Notes: generated by a model from the letters alone, not told the origin. A stretch of DNA of 64,000 bases from Mesostigma viride (GCA_009746045.1 RPFO01000015.1:1264529-1328528); one strand, 5' to 3'; positions 48,986 through 60,743 are shown, counted from the stretch's first letter. Numbers and translations are program-made.

Positions 48986-50837
48986 TTATGACACTTACCA
49001 CGCAGAAGGGACAACCTCATGACCGCGGAGAAGATAACATTCCGTCCCTCCTGTTGCGATTGCAAAGGGGAGAAAGAATAGTAGTGATGTAAGGAATGAA
49101 TTCCAGTGCAAAATTAGGAAAATACCTTCAATAACAAAGCTAGTAAGTAGGCAAGGTAATTAAAAAGTAGGTAGCAAACTGATGACAACATGCACATACT
49201 CACGCATGGACCAACCAAGTTAGTATCTAATCTACTATGTGGCTTATGAGGAAGCACCATGAAACATTTGACCTTACTGGCTTCATCAGAACACGTCTAG
49301 ATGCTTTTCCTTTGCAAAGATAGTCGCAATTGACGCTTGGGGCTTGCATGGGATTCAGGTCTGCATGGACGTGCTTTGACAACAAACGGGCATGTACGCA
49401 CAAAAATGCCCAAGGACGGTACTTCATGATGGTCATCTTCATGAAATTGACCACGCATGTAAGAGGACAAGAAATCAAGTATTCAGAGTTCATGCTATAC
49501 TAAGAAACCAGCTTTTGCTCAGAATGCCGCTTTTGCGGTCTATGGGCCTTCCAATGCAACCTGCCAAGCAATTCTCATAAGTATCCTTGCTCAGCTACGC
49601 AGTTGCTCATTTTCCCGGCTCCATTCCTCTTCGATCACAGCCTGTCCATGACGGCCTTGTAGGTTTTGGATAGCTCCAGAATCTCGCTCTGTTTATTCTC
49701 CGTTACTTATGTCACTCACCTGTCGTCGCTACTAGAACCGCTTCTAGTGCGGTTCTCGCTGCCACCCCTGCTGCCACACCTGCAGCGCTTGTTATTCGGT
49801 GGTTGCATTCATTGGTTACGTATGGAAATCGGTTGCCCCATCGCTCGAGCTAGCGTGTATGTGCCCTCACTGCCCGCTAGCCCCAGCACTGACTTGACTG
49901 CGAACAACGGCTACTGTAGGGCTACGTCAAACGCGTTTTTTTGAATTTGCGCAAAAAAAAAGATTGCGACTAGGTCACATCCGTAGCCAGCGGCAGGCGG
50001 AATGTCTCGAGTGATTCCAGCCAAGCGATCTTCCGTATTGTCATGACATCTTACCTTTCCACTGGTTACTACTCGTCTCAAAGCCTTTTAGAACGGTCGG
50101 AGCCGCAAACTGCCGATAAATTTACAGGTACAGTAACTAGTATTCACCAATGAAAGCCACAGGCATATAAAAAACCGCCGTCCTGCCAGACCCTAGAAAA
50201 CGCTTGGTCCTGCCTTTGCCGGACAACCATTGGAGCAGGTTATAAAGTGCGACAACGATTTCTGATTGTTGGCTGACAGACTGACAGCCGACAATTATTA
50301 ACGCAAAGTCACTAAAGCAACTAGGCAGTGAGAACATTCTACAAAAGAGCTCTTAGTTCGGGCTTTATAGAAGTAGTACCTGCCTGTTAAAAATTGGAAC
50401 AAGGATACGGTTCCGGCATCCGTTTATTCCGAAGCCGGTACGGGCAAGGCTAGGGAACCGGCGTGGGAATAAACTGAACTGAACATAACTGAAATAAAGG
50501 CCGTTATGGTGCCGTGAAATAGCCGCATGACGACAGTGCCGTTCCAAACTTTCAACTTCGCGCCCTACCTCTCTTAACCGTTACCTGGTAGACCGTTGGT
50601 CCAACGAGCGAAAAATTTAGAAAGGTTGCGATAAGGCAACGCGACCTTGCACTTAGCCGCACCCATGAACGCCTTCAGCAGCCATGTTAGGCAACACAAC
50701 CCTGCACCTAGCCGCACCATTCCATAAACGCCTTCATCAGCCATGTTAGGCCGGAATAGACACGGCATTTCCACTTTGGGTCTCGCACTAGTCAAGTCAC
50801 TTGCTCAGATAGTATATCACTAGCTCTGACCCGCCTT

Positions 50838-51225
50838 CAAGCGGTTTGGTAGTGCAGCGGCTGTGTGTGGTTCTACCAAACGACTTTCAGACATATGTGC
50901 CTACTCCATGGCCCCATCGGGGCAAGTAGCGGGGGCGCTTGCAGAATGTAAGTGATGCAGGCCTATACCGAACCCCGTCTTTGCCGCCATGAACCATGAC
51001 TTCGGACGGAGCTGCGATGACGTAAAGATGGTTGAAGGTCGCGGGTTGCTGTTCTGTAGTTGCCCCAATGCTGTTCTGTAGTGCTCCGATTGATGTGAGC
51101 TGATAGCGGCCTCTTCAATACCTTGAGTTTTGCACGTGCTCACGTGGGGCCATGGAGTAGGCACATATTTCTCAAAGTCGTTTGGTAGAACCACACACAG
51201 CCGCTGCACTACCAAACCGCTCGCG
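50838..51225. mobile_element. Inverted-repeat (MITE-like) element within CACTA-2
   Basis: The left arm (about 50838-50913) and right arm (about 51149-51225) are reverse complements over about 76 bp with about three mismatches; outer ends AGCGGTTTGGTAGTGCAGCG. The loop is about 235 bp. No clear flanking duplication. Confidence 0.75.
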
Positions 51226-51769
51226 TGGCAAGAGCCGCACTGCTGGCAAGTCCATGGCAGCGGCTAGTGCCAGCGCATCGAGCCCTGATGACATAGCTAG
51301 TGTTTCGTCGTTCAGCAGCAACGGTGAGGCATGCATTCCCTCACAATGGAGAAGTGAGAGGCAGCGTGCTGTAGTAAATTATGCGGACAACTCTGACAGT
51401 GCTGCATACACTGATGAGGAGTGGCTTTGATTATATTTCTGGCAATGATGCCTGTAATGTAACTTGTTGTGTGCTTGTCGCACTGCATTATCAAGGAGAC
51501 AACCAGCGCAGGCCAGAAATCGGGAGAATCCGGACCATGCATTATATTTATTTATTTCCAATGAACATGTGTGTCAACTGCATCATTTCTGCATCCACAT
51601 ATAATGCATAAGTGTCCTGTCTTCATGCACTTGAGAGTTCTCAAGTGTCATGCTCAGTGTCCTGATTTTCCTGATTTTTTGTGCCATGCTAAGTGTCCTG
51701 ATTTTCCTGATTTTTTCTGATTCAGCGGGTTTTCTCAAGATCTTGAGATTTTTTGTGTTGTTCCGACAT

Positions 51770-52035
51770 TTTTCTCAGGATCTCAGGATTTTCTCAGGAT
51801 TCTCAGTGTTTCTCAGTGTGTGGCGAGACGCATCTCAGGCACTTCTCAGGATTCTCAGGAGAAAGTCCTGATATAATCTCAGGATTCCTGAGAAAAATCT
51901 CAGAAAAAACTCAGGATTCTCAGGATTTCTTGAGAAAAAAATCAGGAAATCTCAGGAAATCCTGAGAAAATCTCAGGAATCCTGAGAAAAATCTCAGAAA
52001 AAACTCAGGACCTGAGAAAAATCTCAGAACCCGAC
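51770..52035. repeat. Right subterminal CTGAG array of CACTA-2
   Basis: CTCAGGATTCTCAGGA and CTGAGAAAAATCTCAG units in both orientations up to the terminal repeat. Confidence 0.88.
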
Positions 52036-52044
52036 TTCCTAGTG

Positions 52045-52372
52045 TGGCAGACCTACTGTATAGGAGCTGGGCGCTGTACAGGTAGTGAATACTGTACCGG
52101 GGGTGTTATTACTGAGCAGGCCTCCTAGGCTGCTCAGGACTAGCAAGCACAGTGCACAAGTATATAAACAATAGGGCTAGTGCCAATTGGGCATCTCTTG
52201 CGAGCCCGCCTCACGTGTTGTGCCTTGACTTGGCAAACGCGTGTACAAGCCTCAAGTGTGTGAGCGCTGTAACATTATCCAATTTTAACAAAGCTCCGTT
52301 TCCAACCATATTCACACATTGCTGCATTGCAACCATATCCTTCACATTGCGTGTGTGCTAAGAACGTTAACT
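52045..52372 (+). mobile_element. 3' LTR of element B, second part
   Basis: Continues the LTR after CACTA-2. Contains the TATATAAA promoter box at about 52161 and ends GTTAACT at the LINE junction. Reverse complement of 32843-33170 in element A. Confidence 0.88.
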
Positions 52373-52377
52373 CCTCC
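52373..52377. repeat. Target-site duplication (right) of the composite insertion
   Basis: CCTCC, matching 32838-32842. Confidence 0.8.
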
Positions 52378-53975
52378 CCCCCCACCCCCTCCAGTCCTCC
52401 AGATGCCCCCACCCCCACCTCCAGCCCTACCGTTCTCCACCCCCACCTCCACCCCCACCCCCCCGCTAATAGGGCAACGGCCCATTCTTGGTATTGCTAT
52501 CTATGTGCGCACCCTCCCTGCAGATCCTTCTACCAGCAGCGGCACCCCAGCACGTCAACGCGTCGACGAGCTGATCGCCTTGTGTGCCGACAGCAAGATC
52601 GCCGTCCCCGGGGTCCAGCAGGAGCATCGGCGCACCGTCGACCCTCAGCAAGGGGTCAACGGTCTTCTGGTCGACGACCTCCACGCAGGCTGGCGGTTCC
52701 ATTATGGTGGAGGCGACGCGCCGGGTCAAGGTGGTGTGGGCCTCCTGTGCTCACCGGCAGCATCAGCTCACCTCCAGTCCATCGTGTTGAGGACCCCGCG
52801 TGTGCTAGTGGCCACTTTTTCGGCCACTGAGGGCCATTCTCACCATGCACACGCTTACCGTTATCGTGGGATATGCACAACATGCGGGTCAGTTCAGGCA
52901 GAACGTGCGGCCTTCTTCCGCGCCCTCAAGGAGGAGGAGGCCAGCATCCCAGCTCGGCACTTCCTGGTTATGCTGCTTGACGCCAACGCCACGCTGCCAG
53001 TTGGCACTGGAGGCGCTCAGTACTCCCCCTCCAACACGACAGCCATTGGTAACACGGCTCTCTTTGCGGATCTGTTGGCAGAATCTGCGCTGGTTGCATG
53101 CAAGGTGCTCAGGATTGTACTGAAGGATGCTGACAAGATGTCAGCAGAGGAGCAGGCCGCTATGACGCACCGGGACGACTTCCTGGCAGTCTTCGACGCC
53201 AGGGCCGGGCAGTCGCCAGCAGTCACACGCCATTCCGCCCCCGGTTGACTTTTCAGTGATCCTCCGCGGTATCGCTGCCAAGTACCGTCTGGCTGCCTGC
53301 ACCCTCCCCTCCTTGCCTCCTCCACGCCGACAGCTTGCTGTCCACCGCCACGCACCAACAGTGGTTGCCGCTAGGCAGATGCTCCGCCGCAACAGGGACC
53401 CGACCGCCAAGCCTAGGCTGCAAGCGGCTCTGCGGGTCGCCTACGAGCAGGCCGAGAAAACCGACGCTCAGCAGATGGTCAAGGACCTGCGCACCTGCCA
53501 GCAGCGCCTCGGGCACCCGGACGGCCTCGGCCGGCCCCACCGCCACGATGTTCCCGGCGCACCGGCCAAGCGGCTTCGTACCTGGGCCGCGGCCACTGCC
53601 GAGGTCTTGGGGACAGCTGCGCCGCCCCCGCCCCTGCTACCAGCCGCCGCCGCCCGCCCGGCCGCCCTGGCCGGCGGCACAGCCGAGCCCCCGGCCCCGC
53701 CCAGGTCAGCGGCGGACTACCTAGTCCCCCCGCTGATCAGCCCGCTTGGCGACCCGTCAGACATGCCTCCTTTCATGCACCTCCCGCGAGGTCACGGAGT
53801 CGATCCGGCCAGCGCCTGCGTTACGATGCCACCTGGCACCGGCTCGGACGAGATTCCGGCCGCGGTCGTGAAACTTGCAGCCGAGTTCGAGGACTGTCAA
53901 AATACTAGGAGCTGGGTAGCAATAGTCTCCACAATTCACCAAGCCTTGTGCACAGGTATTGGAGGAAACTTTTGA
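52378..53975 (+). pseudogene. LINE-2 ORF2 continued: endonuclease and start of RT
   Basis: Resumes the frame from 32842 with a Pro-rich linker, then the endonuclease: IYVRTLPADPSTSSGT, DELIALCADSKIAVPGVQQE (first catalytic block), GVGLLCS, and HFLVMLLDANATLPVG in place of GDFNA. A short frameshifted patch lies near 52840-52900 (LTVIVGYAQ), and a frame change near 53235. The second frame continues with LRRNRDPTAKPRLQAAL, a long basic/Pro-rich linker, and GTGSDEIPAAVVKLAAEF, which marks the beginning of the RT domain. It ends soon after; the catalytic RT is missing. LINEs are usually 5'-truncated, so this 3' loss suggests a later deletion or rearrangement near 53960. Confidence 0.75.
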
Positions 53976-55190
53976 TCGTTCACCCAGACAAGCTACACAA
54001 GCATGTTCGGCTAACTAATGGAGACGAATTTGAATATGTTAATCCGTTTGTTCATTGCCAGTTCATCTTAACCCATAGTCTGCTGACCCATTTTTGGCAC
54101 TTTAATACCCCTGAAAATGAAAAAAATCATAACTCACAGGCCACAACTCCAAATACCCCCAACCAAGATGCTAGGAGTATCTACACTTCAAGGGCTTCAG
54201 AATATGCAATAATGCCTTGGCTTTATTATCATCAAAGCATTTCGATGATAGCTCCAGTCAAAGCTGGCCAAAAGACGATCTTTTTTCCCCAAGGAAAAGT
54301 CTACCCCCCCCCAACTTCCCAGGGAGGGCAGGGAATCTCAATATTAACATTGGACAACTTAGTTGGATAGTCCAATGGTGGTTTCCTTGGGTCAGACCAC
54401 CCGGATAACCCATTACCCCTATATAACGTGCTCATACATGTGTGTGGTTACGCGCGCGTAAACAGCTATCTATGACATGCAGCACAATAATGCATTATAA
54501 CAAGCTATCAAAGGCTGCCAAAAGTGCTGGAATACAAACACGTTGCCTACCTGCACTGACGGAGTGGTATACTCCAAAGAAATGCCCAAAACTGGGCACT
54601 TTCAGGGCTAATACCACTCTTTACAACAGGCATGGAACTTGCTGAAATATGCATGGATAAAATCGTCATTTATAATGCATGGGATACGTATTCCGCTGCA
54701 AACAACACACAAATACATTGTCGTACCTGGCTCGTTCATGCCCTACCCGGATTCCGCTGGCCGGGACCCTCATATCTCACACATACTGATGATCTACAGG
54801 CAAAGGCCGCCATAGCCGCATACTTCATGATCCGCCATGGCTACCAGGTCGATGTTCCGTGGAAAGATGGCCACTAAACTAGTCCGCATTCTCAGCAAAC
54901 GCTGCAGCTGACGTCCCTTACCCAAACTGGATGCCAAGGCTGGCGCAGATTGCCCGGCCATGAGGAGAAAATCGACCTATTATAAGCCATGACTCATCTG
55001 GAGCTGACGACCAGGAAAGTTATATTTTCCTACCTGTATTTTCCTAACCCTATAAATCTGGCGGTGCCTGACCTACGAAAATCATGCATCGTCATTCTGA
55101 GCAACATTCTGAACCGTTTCAAGCCGTGAGACGCAAAAATTTTGTGACAGCGGCACGTTGGCAGCCATATCTCATTACGCGCGCGCGAGC
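53976..55190. other. Gene-free stretch
   Basis: Sequence of unknown origin between the broken LINE and element D. No frame with recognisable domains. Confidence 0.45.
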
Positions 55191-55195
55191 GTAAA

Positions 55196-56061
55196 TGTTT
55201 GGATTGGGAGAGGAGACTAATGGGTTTTACACAATGCCTTGTGCTTGGCCTTGCTACCCACACACCTTGCAGGTGCTGAAAGAAAGAGAGGTTGAAGACA
55301 ATTTACGTGGAAGAATAAATGGTTTTATTAGAATATAATAGTTGGAGAAGAGCTTGAATGGAGGTTGAATGGAGGTTGAATGGAGGTTGAATGGAGGTTG
55401 AATGGAGGTACCTGCCCTTAGGGGGCAGTTTCCTTTTATACCTTTTAGGCTAGGAAGGATGACATCAGCAATGACATCATCACAGAAGCTTGTAGAAACA
55501 TCCTAGCATATTCCTAGCATATTCCCAGCATATTCTCAGTATATTCCAGGAATATTCCTGGCATATTCTTAGAACATTCCTAGAACATTCTAGACATGAT
55601 CCAATGAGCTGGCATAATAGCTAGATGCCAAGTGTCTACATAATCTATAATAATGTGCCACCATATAATAATGTGCCACATAACATAATTAATAAAGTGA
55701 CACATCTCTTCTCCTTGGAGTGACAAGTGTCATGCAATGAGTCTACCCACTTGTCATCATGTAAGTCATAACATGTGTCATCATGAGCTTCCAACACTTG
55801 TCAGCTCATGGACCAAACACTTGTCCACTAGGCCATAGCACCACTTGTCAATCAAATACGTGATGCTACTAGGCTGACTCAGGTTACAAGTCATCCATGT
55901 CCAAGAATAGGACTATGGCACATGAATATTGATCAGCTCATTGAGCCCAATTCATCTAGCTTATCATAGCTATCAAATTCCCAGTCCATATGGAATAAAT
56001 CCAACAAGAAATAAATCAGGCTGGGATATATTGTGGCCAGGTGGATATAATATCCCTAACA
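55196..56061 (-). repeat. 3' LTR of element D
   Basis: Direct repeat of 58961-59790. It carries one extra TTGAATGGAGG-type unit (five versus four near 55355-55410) and an extra ATAATGTGCCAC stretch near 55650. Confidence 0.95.
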
Positions 56062-56069
56062 CCCCCCTT

Positions 56070-57206
56070 AGCCACATGGGCACAAAGCAAAAGATGACTG
56101 GGTAGGTGGAATCTCAACACCCCCCTTAACCACATGCTCGTAGCATGCCGTCCAGTTGCTACCATGGTGCAACTGAAAATGAAGATGCCGTCCACGTGAA
56201 ACGCTTGAAGCTCCAACATGCGGTCATGAGCCGCACTACCGCCACTGATCCCCCCCGGCAACGCGAATGAGTGTCCAACCATAGCAGCGACGCACTAGCT
56301 GCCCATCCTGGATGGCTGATACCCAACCCTTAGTTGGAAAAAGTGCTCTAGATGCTACATTCCCCCCTCACTCAAAGCGGCTGCCCATGGACACAATAGG
56401 GGCACACGGTCCCACACATATAATACGGCAACACATGCCAACAAAGAAGGTCCCTATGAGCTAACCCAAACGGTATAGAGGTAGGGTAACGGCAACAACA
56501 CGTGCTGTACACACACGGAGCAACATAACATACGCCATCTCACAAAATAAATGACACCAACATCACGTTTTACGCCAAATAAACGGGGTGAGCAAACAAA
56601 CATGGCAACAAATGCCGCACAAACAAGGTACAATACAACCTTCAACACAAAACACAGTGGCCATAAAACAGATAAACGCGCTTCATAGCAAAGAAAACAG
56701 GACGTGCAAAACATTACCGCCACAAAGGCGAACACAGGTAACGATTTCTTCGTCACGATTTACAAATCAGTGCCCGAGAGTAAACATTACGTCCGACATT
56801 ACAGGCTATGCCGAAATGCACAGCCGAATTCGACACAAAGGACGTAAGCATTTGCATACAAGCAATGCTCTCAGCACAAAACAAAATAACACACGCGTCA
56901 CAGGCACTTTAACTTACGAAAACAAGTCGTAGACGACGATACAACGGCGCTTCACTACGCCGCAGACCAGTGCCACAAATAGCGTGCAAAAACTCTGGAT
57001 ATACACTCCAGGTACGTAGAAAACGTCTCGTGGGAACAATACCAAAATACGTGGGCCATTGCCACTGAACTCATGGCAAAATAAACACATAATTGCTGGA
57101 AGAACACAAAGAAAGAACCAGAAAACGCACGCTTACGGCGCCTCACAATTTCCAGCAAACACGACACAAAAGTCGACATACAAGTTCATTTCCCACAGAC
57201 AAAACA
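56070..57206. other. Element D non-coding interior
   Basis: Between the ORF stop and the polypurine tract. A+C-rich on the plus strand, with no coding features. It stands where integrase-RT would be in a full element. Confidence 0.6.
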
Positions 57207-58874
57207 TTAGGGCAACCTTGAGAAGTGGGGTCTGTGCATCCTGGGCGACAATTTCCAAGGGTCGTTGCAGCTAGCGCAGTTGCAAATGCCATAGCCTGGC
57301 CGAACACCGTAAACTGACCGACGTGATACCTTGGCAGCATTTTGCACCTGAGTTGACCGTTGGTGCTTGACAGCACTGTGGCTGACAGGTCGCTGTCCAC
57401 GTCGTTGTCGGCTTGCTCGAGGCCTCGCGCCAGCACCGGACTTGGCAGTCCAGGACTTAGAAAAATTTGGCAGCTTGGTCGATTTCGCCCTTGGGTCACG
57501 AATTTGTTCCCCCTCAGTTAGGCTGGCAGCGTTCGAGCGCCGCGCCTTTGGTCTGGTCGCCGGACTTGGGTTACTAGCACCAGTATCACCTGGTATGCTG
57601 GCGGCGACAACGCGCTCCGCCTGCACTGGGCTGTTCTGGACCGCGGTTTCTGGAAGTACTTCAGCGTCTGACACGGACTTCTCCATTGCGCTGGAAACTT
57701 CTCGAATTGGCGTGAACTTCCACTGGGCCGGCGCAGAGTATATAAAGCCACGCAGTGTGCGAGTAATGCCCAGTAGGCCGCCCCCGATCCCGCATACACG
57801 GGCAAGCATGGCCAGTATGACCGTTAGGCCCACGGCCAGCCACTCCGCCGCGTGTCCCGAGGCACGTGAGATGCTGCGCTCGCTGCTCGCCATTTTCTGC
57901 CCTTGACAGGCAGCGTCGACGTCCTTGAAGCTCGTCGCCGAAGATTTCAGCTCTGGGATGGCGTCCATCGCTGCGTCCGCACCGCGCGCGGGCAAAAAGT
58001 AGGTGTTGTTCCTCGTCACGATGCTGCAGGGCCTGCTGTTCAGCACAGCAACCTGCTTGGCGAGGTCGACGTTGTGGCCATCCTTGACGAGCTGGCCGAC
58101 AGATAAAAATCGGGTGCTCAGCTTTGGAACGAGCAGCGCGTTTTGGAGGTGCACGTCTGCCTCCTGGCCCGGCAGCTTCAGCTTGACAGTCCCAATGGCT
58201 GTCGCCTTCAGTTTGCCGCCTGAGCCGGCGATTTCCCTGTTGTGAGGGTGCAGGCACACGAAATCCGACGGGCATGGCGTCATGTGACAGCTCGCTGCAG
58301 AATCCAGCACCCAGCTGGTCGGTGCTTTCTTTTCATACTGCGTGAGTGCAGCAGCATCCGACGGCGATGGCGACTCGGCGATGGTGGCGAAGACGAAGCC
58401 GGACCGCTCCGCAGCCTCCTCGGTGATACGCGCCTCGCTGGCACCTGGTGAGTGCTCCTTTCTCGCTTGGTTCCGTCGCGTTGCCTTGTTCTTGCGTTCT
58501 TGCTTCAGCTCCGGATGCTTCTCCCAGCACTGGGTGTCCACGTGCCCGGCCTTCTTGCAGTAATTGCACCGCCTCTTTCCTCCACTTTTCTTCGTAGTAG
58601 TGTGGAAAACCTGGCCGTTAGGGGAGCCCTCCTTCTTTGCTTGAGCAGAACGCCTTCCGTGCAGTAGCTCCTCCGCCTCCAGCAGCGCAGTCTTGACCTC
58701 CTTTAGCGAATCCTCCTCTCCAGTTAGGACCTTGACCAGGTCACAATAGGCCGATGCTAAGGCCTTCAACACAGCCTTGATTTCTTCCCATTTCCTCAGA
58801 GACCGCCCATCAAACGTTGTGATGGACTTGCTTGTTGCCCGGAATTGCTTGTAGCACGCTTCCTTGGTAGCCAT
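57207..58874 (-). CDS. Element D gag-protease with foreign C-terminal segment
   Basis: 555 codons; ATG at 58874, about 75 bases after the PBS. Residues 1-75 are the C-terminal part of a copia gag (LKALASAYCDLVKVLTGEED, ALLEAEELLHGRR); most of the capsid domain is deleted. Zinc knuckle C103-x2-C106-x4-H111-x4-C116. The protease active site SWVLDSAASCHMTP (Asp191; DSAA where DSGA is usual) lies in the classical copia position after the zinc knuckle, with LLVPKLSTRFLSVGQLVKDG following. From about residue 330 it is not retroviral: a hydrophobic segment (about 344-370, VGLTVILAMLARVCGIGGG) fits a membrane span, then about 170 residues rich in Ser, Arg and Lys, ending CNCASCNDPWKL. This may be captured host sequence or a scrambled remnant. 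Confidence 0.85.
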   Translation of the reverse strand: MATKEACYKQFRATSKSITTFDGRSLRKWEEIKAVLKALASAYCDLVKVLTGEEDSLKEVKTALLEAEELLHGRRSAQAKKEGSPNGQVFHTTTKKSGGKRRCNYCKKAGHVDTQCWEKHPELKQERKNKATRRNQARKEHSPGASEARITEEAAERSGFVFATIAESPSPSDAAALTQYEKKAPTSWVLDSAASCHMTPCPSDFVCLHPHNREIAGSGGKLKATAIGTVKLKLPGQEADVHLQNALLVPKLSTRFLSVGQLVKDGHNVDLAKQVAVLNSRPCSIVTRNNTYFLPARGADAAMDAIPELKSSATSFKDVDAACQGQKMASSERSISRASGHAAEWLAVGLTVILAMLARVCGIGGGLLGITRTLRGFIYSAPAQWKFTPIREVSSAMEKSVSDAEVLPETAVQNSPVQAERVVAASIPGDTGASNPSPATRPKARRSNAASLTEGEQIRDPRAKSTKLPNFSKSWTAKSGAGARPRASRQRRGQRPVSHSAVKHQRSTQVQNAAKVSRRSVYGVRPGYGICNCASCNDPWKLSPRMHRPHFSRLP

Positions 58875-58960
58875 GGTGTCTTCAGTCGCCAATGGAACTG
58901 GTGGATGTCTCTGGGTTCACAGTGGTCTTCTTGTTCCTCAGTAACAAACCTCCGATACCA

Positions 58961-59790
58961 TGTTTGGATTGGTAGAGGAGACTAATGGGTTTTACACAAT
59001 GCCTTGTGCTTGGCCTTGCTACCCACACACCTTGCAGGTGCTGAAAGAAAGAGAGGTTGAAGACAATTTACGTGGAAGAATAAATGGTTTTATTAGAATA
59101 TAATAGTTGGAGAAGAGCTTGAATGGAGGTTGAATGGAAGTTGAATGGAGGTTGAATGGAGGTACCTGCCCTTAGGGGGCAGTTTCCTTTTATACCTTTT
59201 AGGCTAGGAAGGATGACATCAGCAATGACATCATCACAGAAGCTTGTAGAAACATCCTAGCATATTCCTAGCATATTCCCAGCATATTCTCAGTATATTC
59301 CAGGAATATTCCTGGCATATTCTTAGAACATTCCTAGAACATTCTAGACATGATCCAATGAGCTGGCATAATAGCTAGATGCCAAGTGTCTACATAATAA
59401 TGTGCCACATAACATAATTAATAAAGTGACACATCTCTTCTCCTTGGAGTGACAAGTGTCATGCAATGAGTCTACCCACTTGTCATCATGTAAGTCATAA
59501 CATGTGTCATCATGAGCTTCCAACACTTGTCAGCTCATGGACCAAACACTTGTCCACTAGGCCATAGCACCACTTGTCAATCAAATACGTGATGCTACTA
59601 GGCTGACTCAGGTTACAAGTCATCCATGTCCAAGAATAGGACTATGGCACATGAATATTGATCAGCTCATTGAGCCCAATTCATCTAGCTTATCATAGCT
59701 ATCAAATTCCCAGTCCATATGGAATAAATCCAACAAGAAATAAATCAGGCTGGGATATATTGTGGCCAGGTGGATATAATATCCCTAACA
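58961..59790 (-). repeat. 5' LTR of element D
   Basis: Promoter-bearing LTR for the minus-strand element. TATA box TATAAAA (minus) at about 59188-59195. Confidence 0.95.
59262..59352 (-). promoter_or_regulatory. GAA/TTC array upstream of the TATA box in D's LTR
   Basis: On the minus strand GAATGTTC occurs twice and GAATATTC once, plus several GGAATATGCTA units. They lie about 70-150 bp upstream of the TATA box. The nGAAnnTTCn units resemble heat-shock elements. Spacing between inverted units is 3 rather than the ideal 2, so the match is imperfect. The same array is in the 3' LTR (55495-55597). Confidence 0.45.
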
Positions 59791-59795
59791 GTAAA

Positions 59796-60743
59796 TTCCC
59801 CGCCAAAGTCACGAGATACATTCTCAAGGCACGTTGTAATTACCAGGCTATGGCGAATATTACCCCCAAACCTATGCATCACCTTCGTCCCTAAGTGTTC
59901 CCGGACCCGCCGGACCACTGACATCCGTCACAGGTGGCGCGGCGCCGTGAAATTCGACCGTTAGTCAAACTACCTGACAGGTCGGGTAGTTTACGGACTA
60001 TGGGTTAAGGAGTAGCGGCCATGTGTTAGCCAGCCACCATATCTTGCTTGAGGCTTAGGTAAAGGTAAGAATTGCAACTGAGTCAGCCGACTTTGTGCAA
60101 GGAACACACTTACAAGAGTTAATATTGCCTGGCAAGCAATATTATTCTACTAAGCTACTTGGCTTGTAGAGATTCTACTTCCGGTTACTACAATCCAGAA
60201 ACGGGTTCATTCTGATGAGTATTGCTCGAGATATGAGCAAGATACTGTTCTACTACATTCTACTTGGATTCGGTGATTCTACGGTGGTTCTTCAAGTGAC
60301 GCGTGGCATACGGCGTCTTGTCACAGTGTACGATAGGACATTTAGTCTCCGACACTGCGGTCTATTCAATGCTATTGATTAGACGTAACAAATAGTGACA
60401 GGACTTGTGCGACAGGACACTGATGTGACTATTTATGGATAACGAGTCGAGATCTGCTGGTCCAGAGTGAAGGACAGCAATATTGTGAGATGATCTGTCC
60501 TATCAGTCATCTGGATGTGACTGCGTCACAATTAGTATATAACGAGCAGGACGCTGCCACTTGGTAGCACCACTTTCCCTGCACCTGTGTCCTCGCACCT
60601 TCGGCGACGGTTCTCACGTGCCTCGTGCGTTCTGTGCTGGTAACCATAACCAGCAACGTAAACCTATTGATTAATATAACTACTTCCTCTGTAGATATTA
60701 ATCAGTGCAGGCTGAACCACAGTTCAGCCACAGTTTCATTAAC
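59796..60743 (+). mobile_element. Flank of D and 5' LTR of element C
   Basis: After the GTAAA duplication there is about 200 bp of unassigned sequence, then the probable 5' LTR of element C. Its start cannot be fixed without the second LTR. It holds a block related to B's LTR (GGGTTCATTCTGATGAGTAT near 60206 versus GAGTTCATTCCGACAAGTAT), a TATATAA box at 60536-60542, and ends CATTAACT, followed by CGAATTACAAGC as in B. Confidence 0.6.

Larger units (their letters stand above)
47452..52044. mobile_element. CACTA-like DNA element 2 (non-autonomous)
   Basis: 4.59 kb with terminal repeats CACTAGGAAGTCGG in perfect inverted match. Flanked by a TG duplication (47450-47451 and 52045-52046). The empty site is present in the LTR of element A. 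The ends share CACTAGGAA and the CTGAG subterminal arrays with CACTA-1, so the two form one family with different interiors. The inside holds a 48.4-49.0 kb minisatellite, a 390-bp inverted-repeat element (50838-51225) and a short frame (51182-51430, ending SDSAAYTDEEWL) of unknown nature. No transposase is present. Confidence 0.85.
55196..59790 (-). mobile_element. Copia LTR element D (complete, non-autonomous)
   Basis: 4595 bp. LTRs at 58961-59790 (5') and 55196-56061 (3') start TGTTAGGGATATT and end AATCCAAACA on the minus strand. The 5-bp duplication GTAAA lies at 55191-55195 and 59791-59795. PBS TGGTATCGGAGG (minus, 58960-58949) is of tRNA-iMet type. Polypurine tract AAGGGGGG (minus, 56069-56062) abuts the 3' LTR. 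The LTRs are nearly identical apart from indels in short repeats (866 versus 830 bp), so the insertion is young. It encodes only a gag-protease fusion; integrase and RT are missing. Confidence 0.95.
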
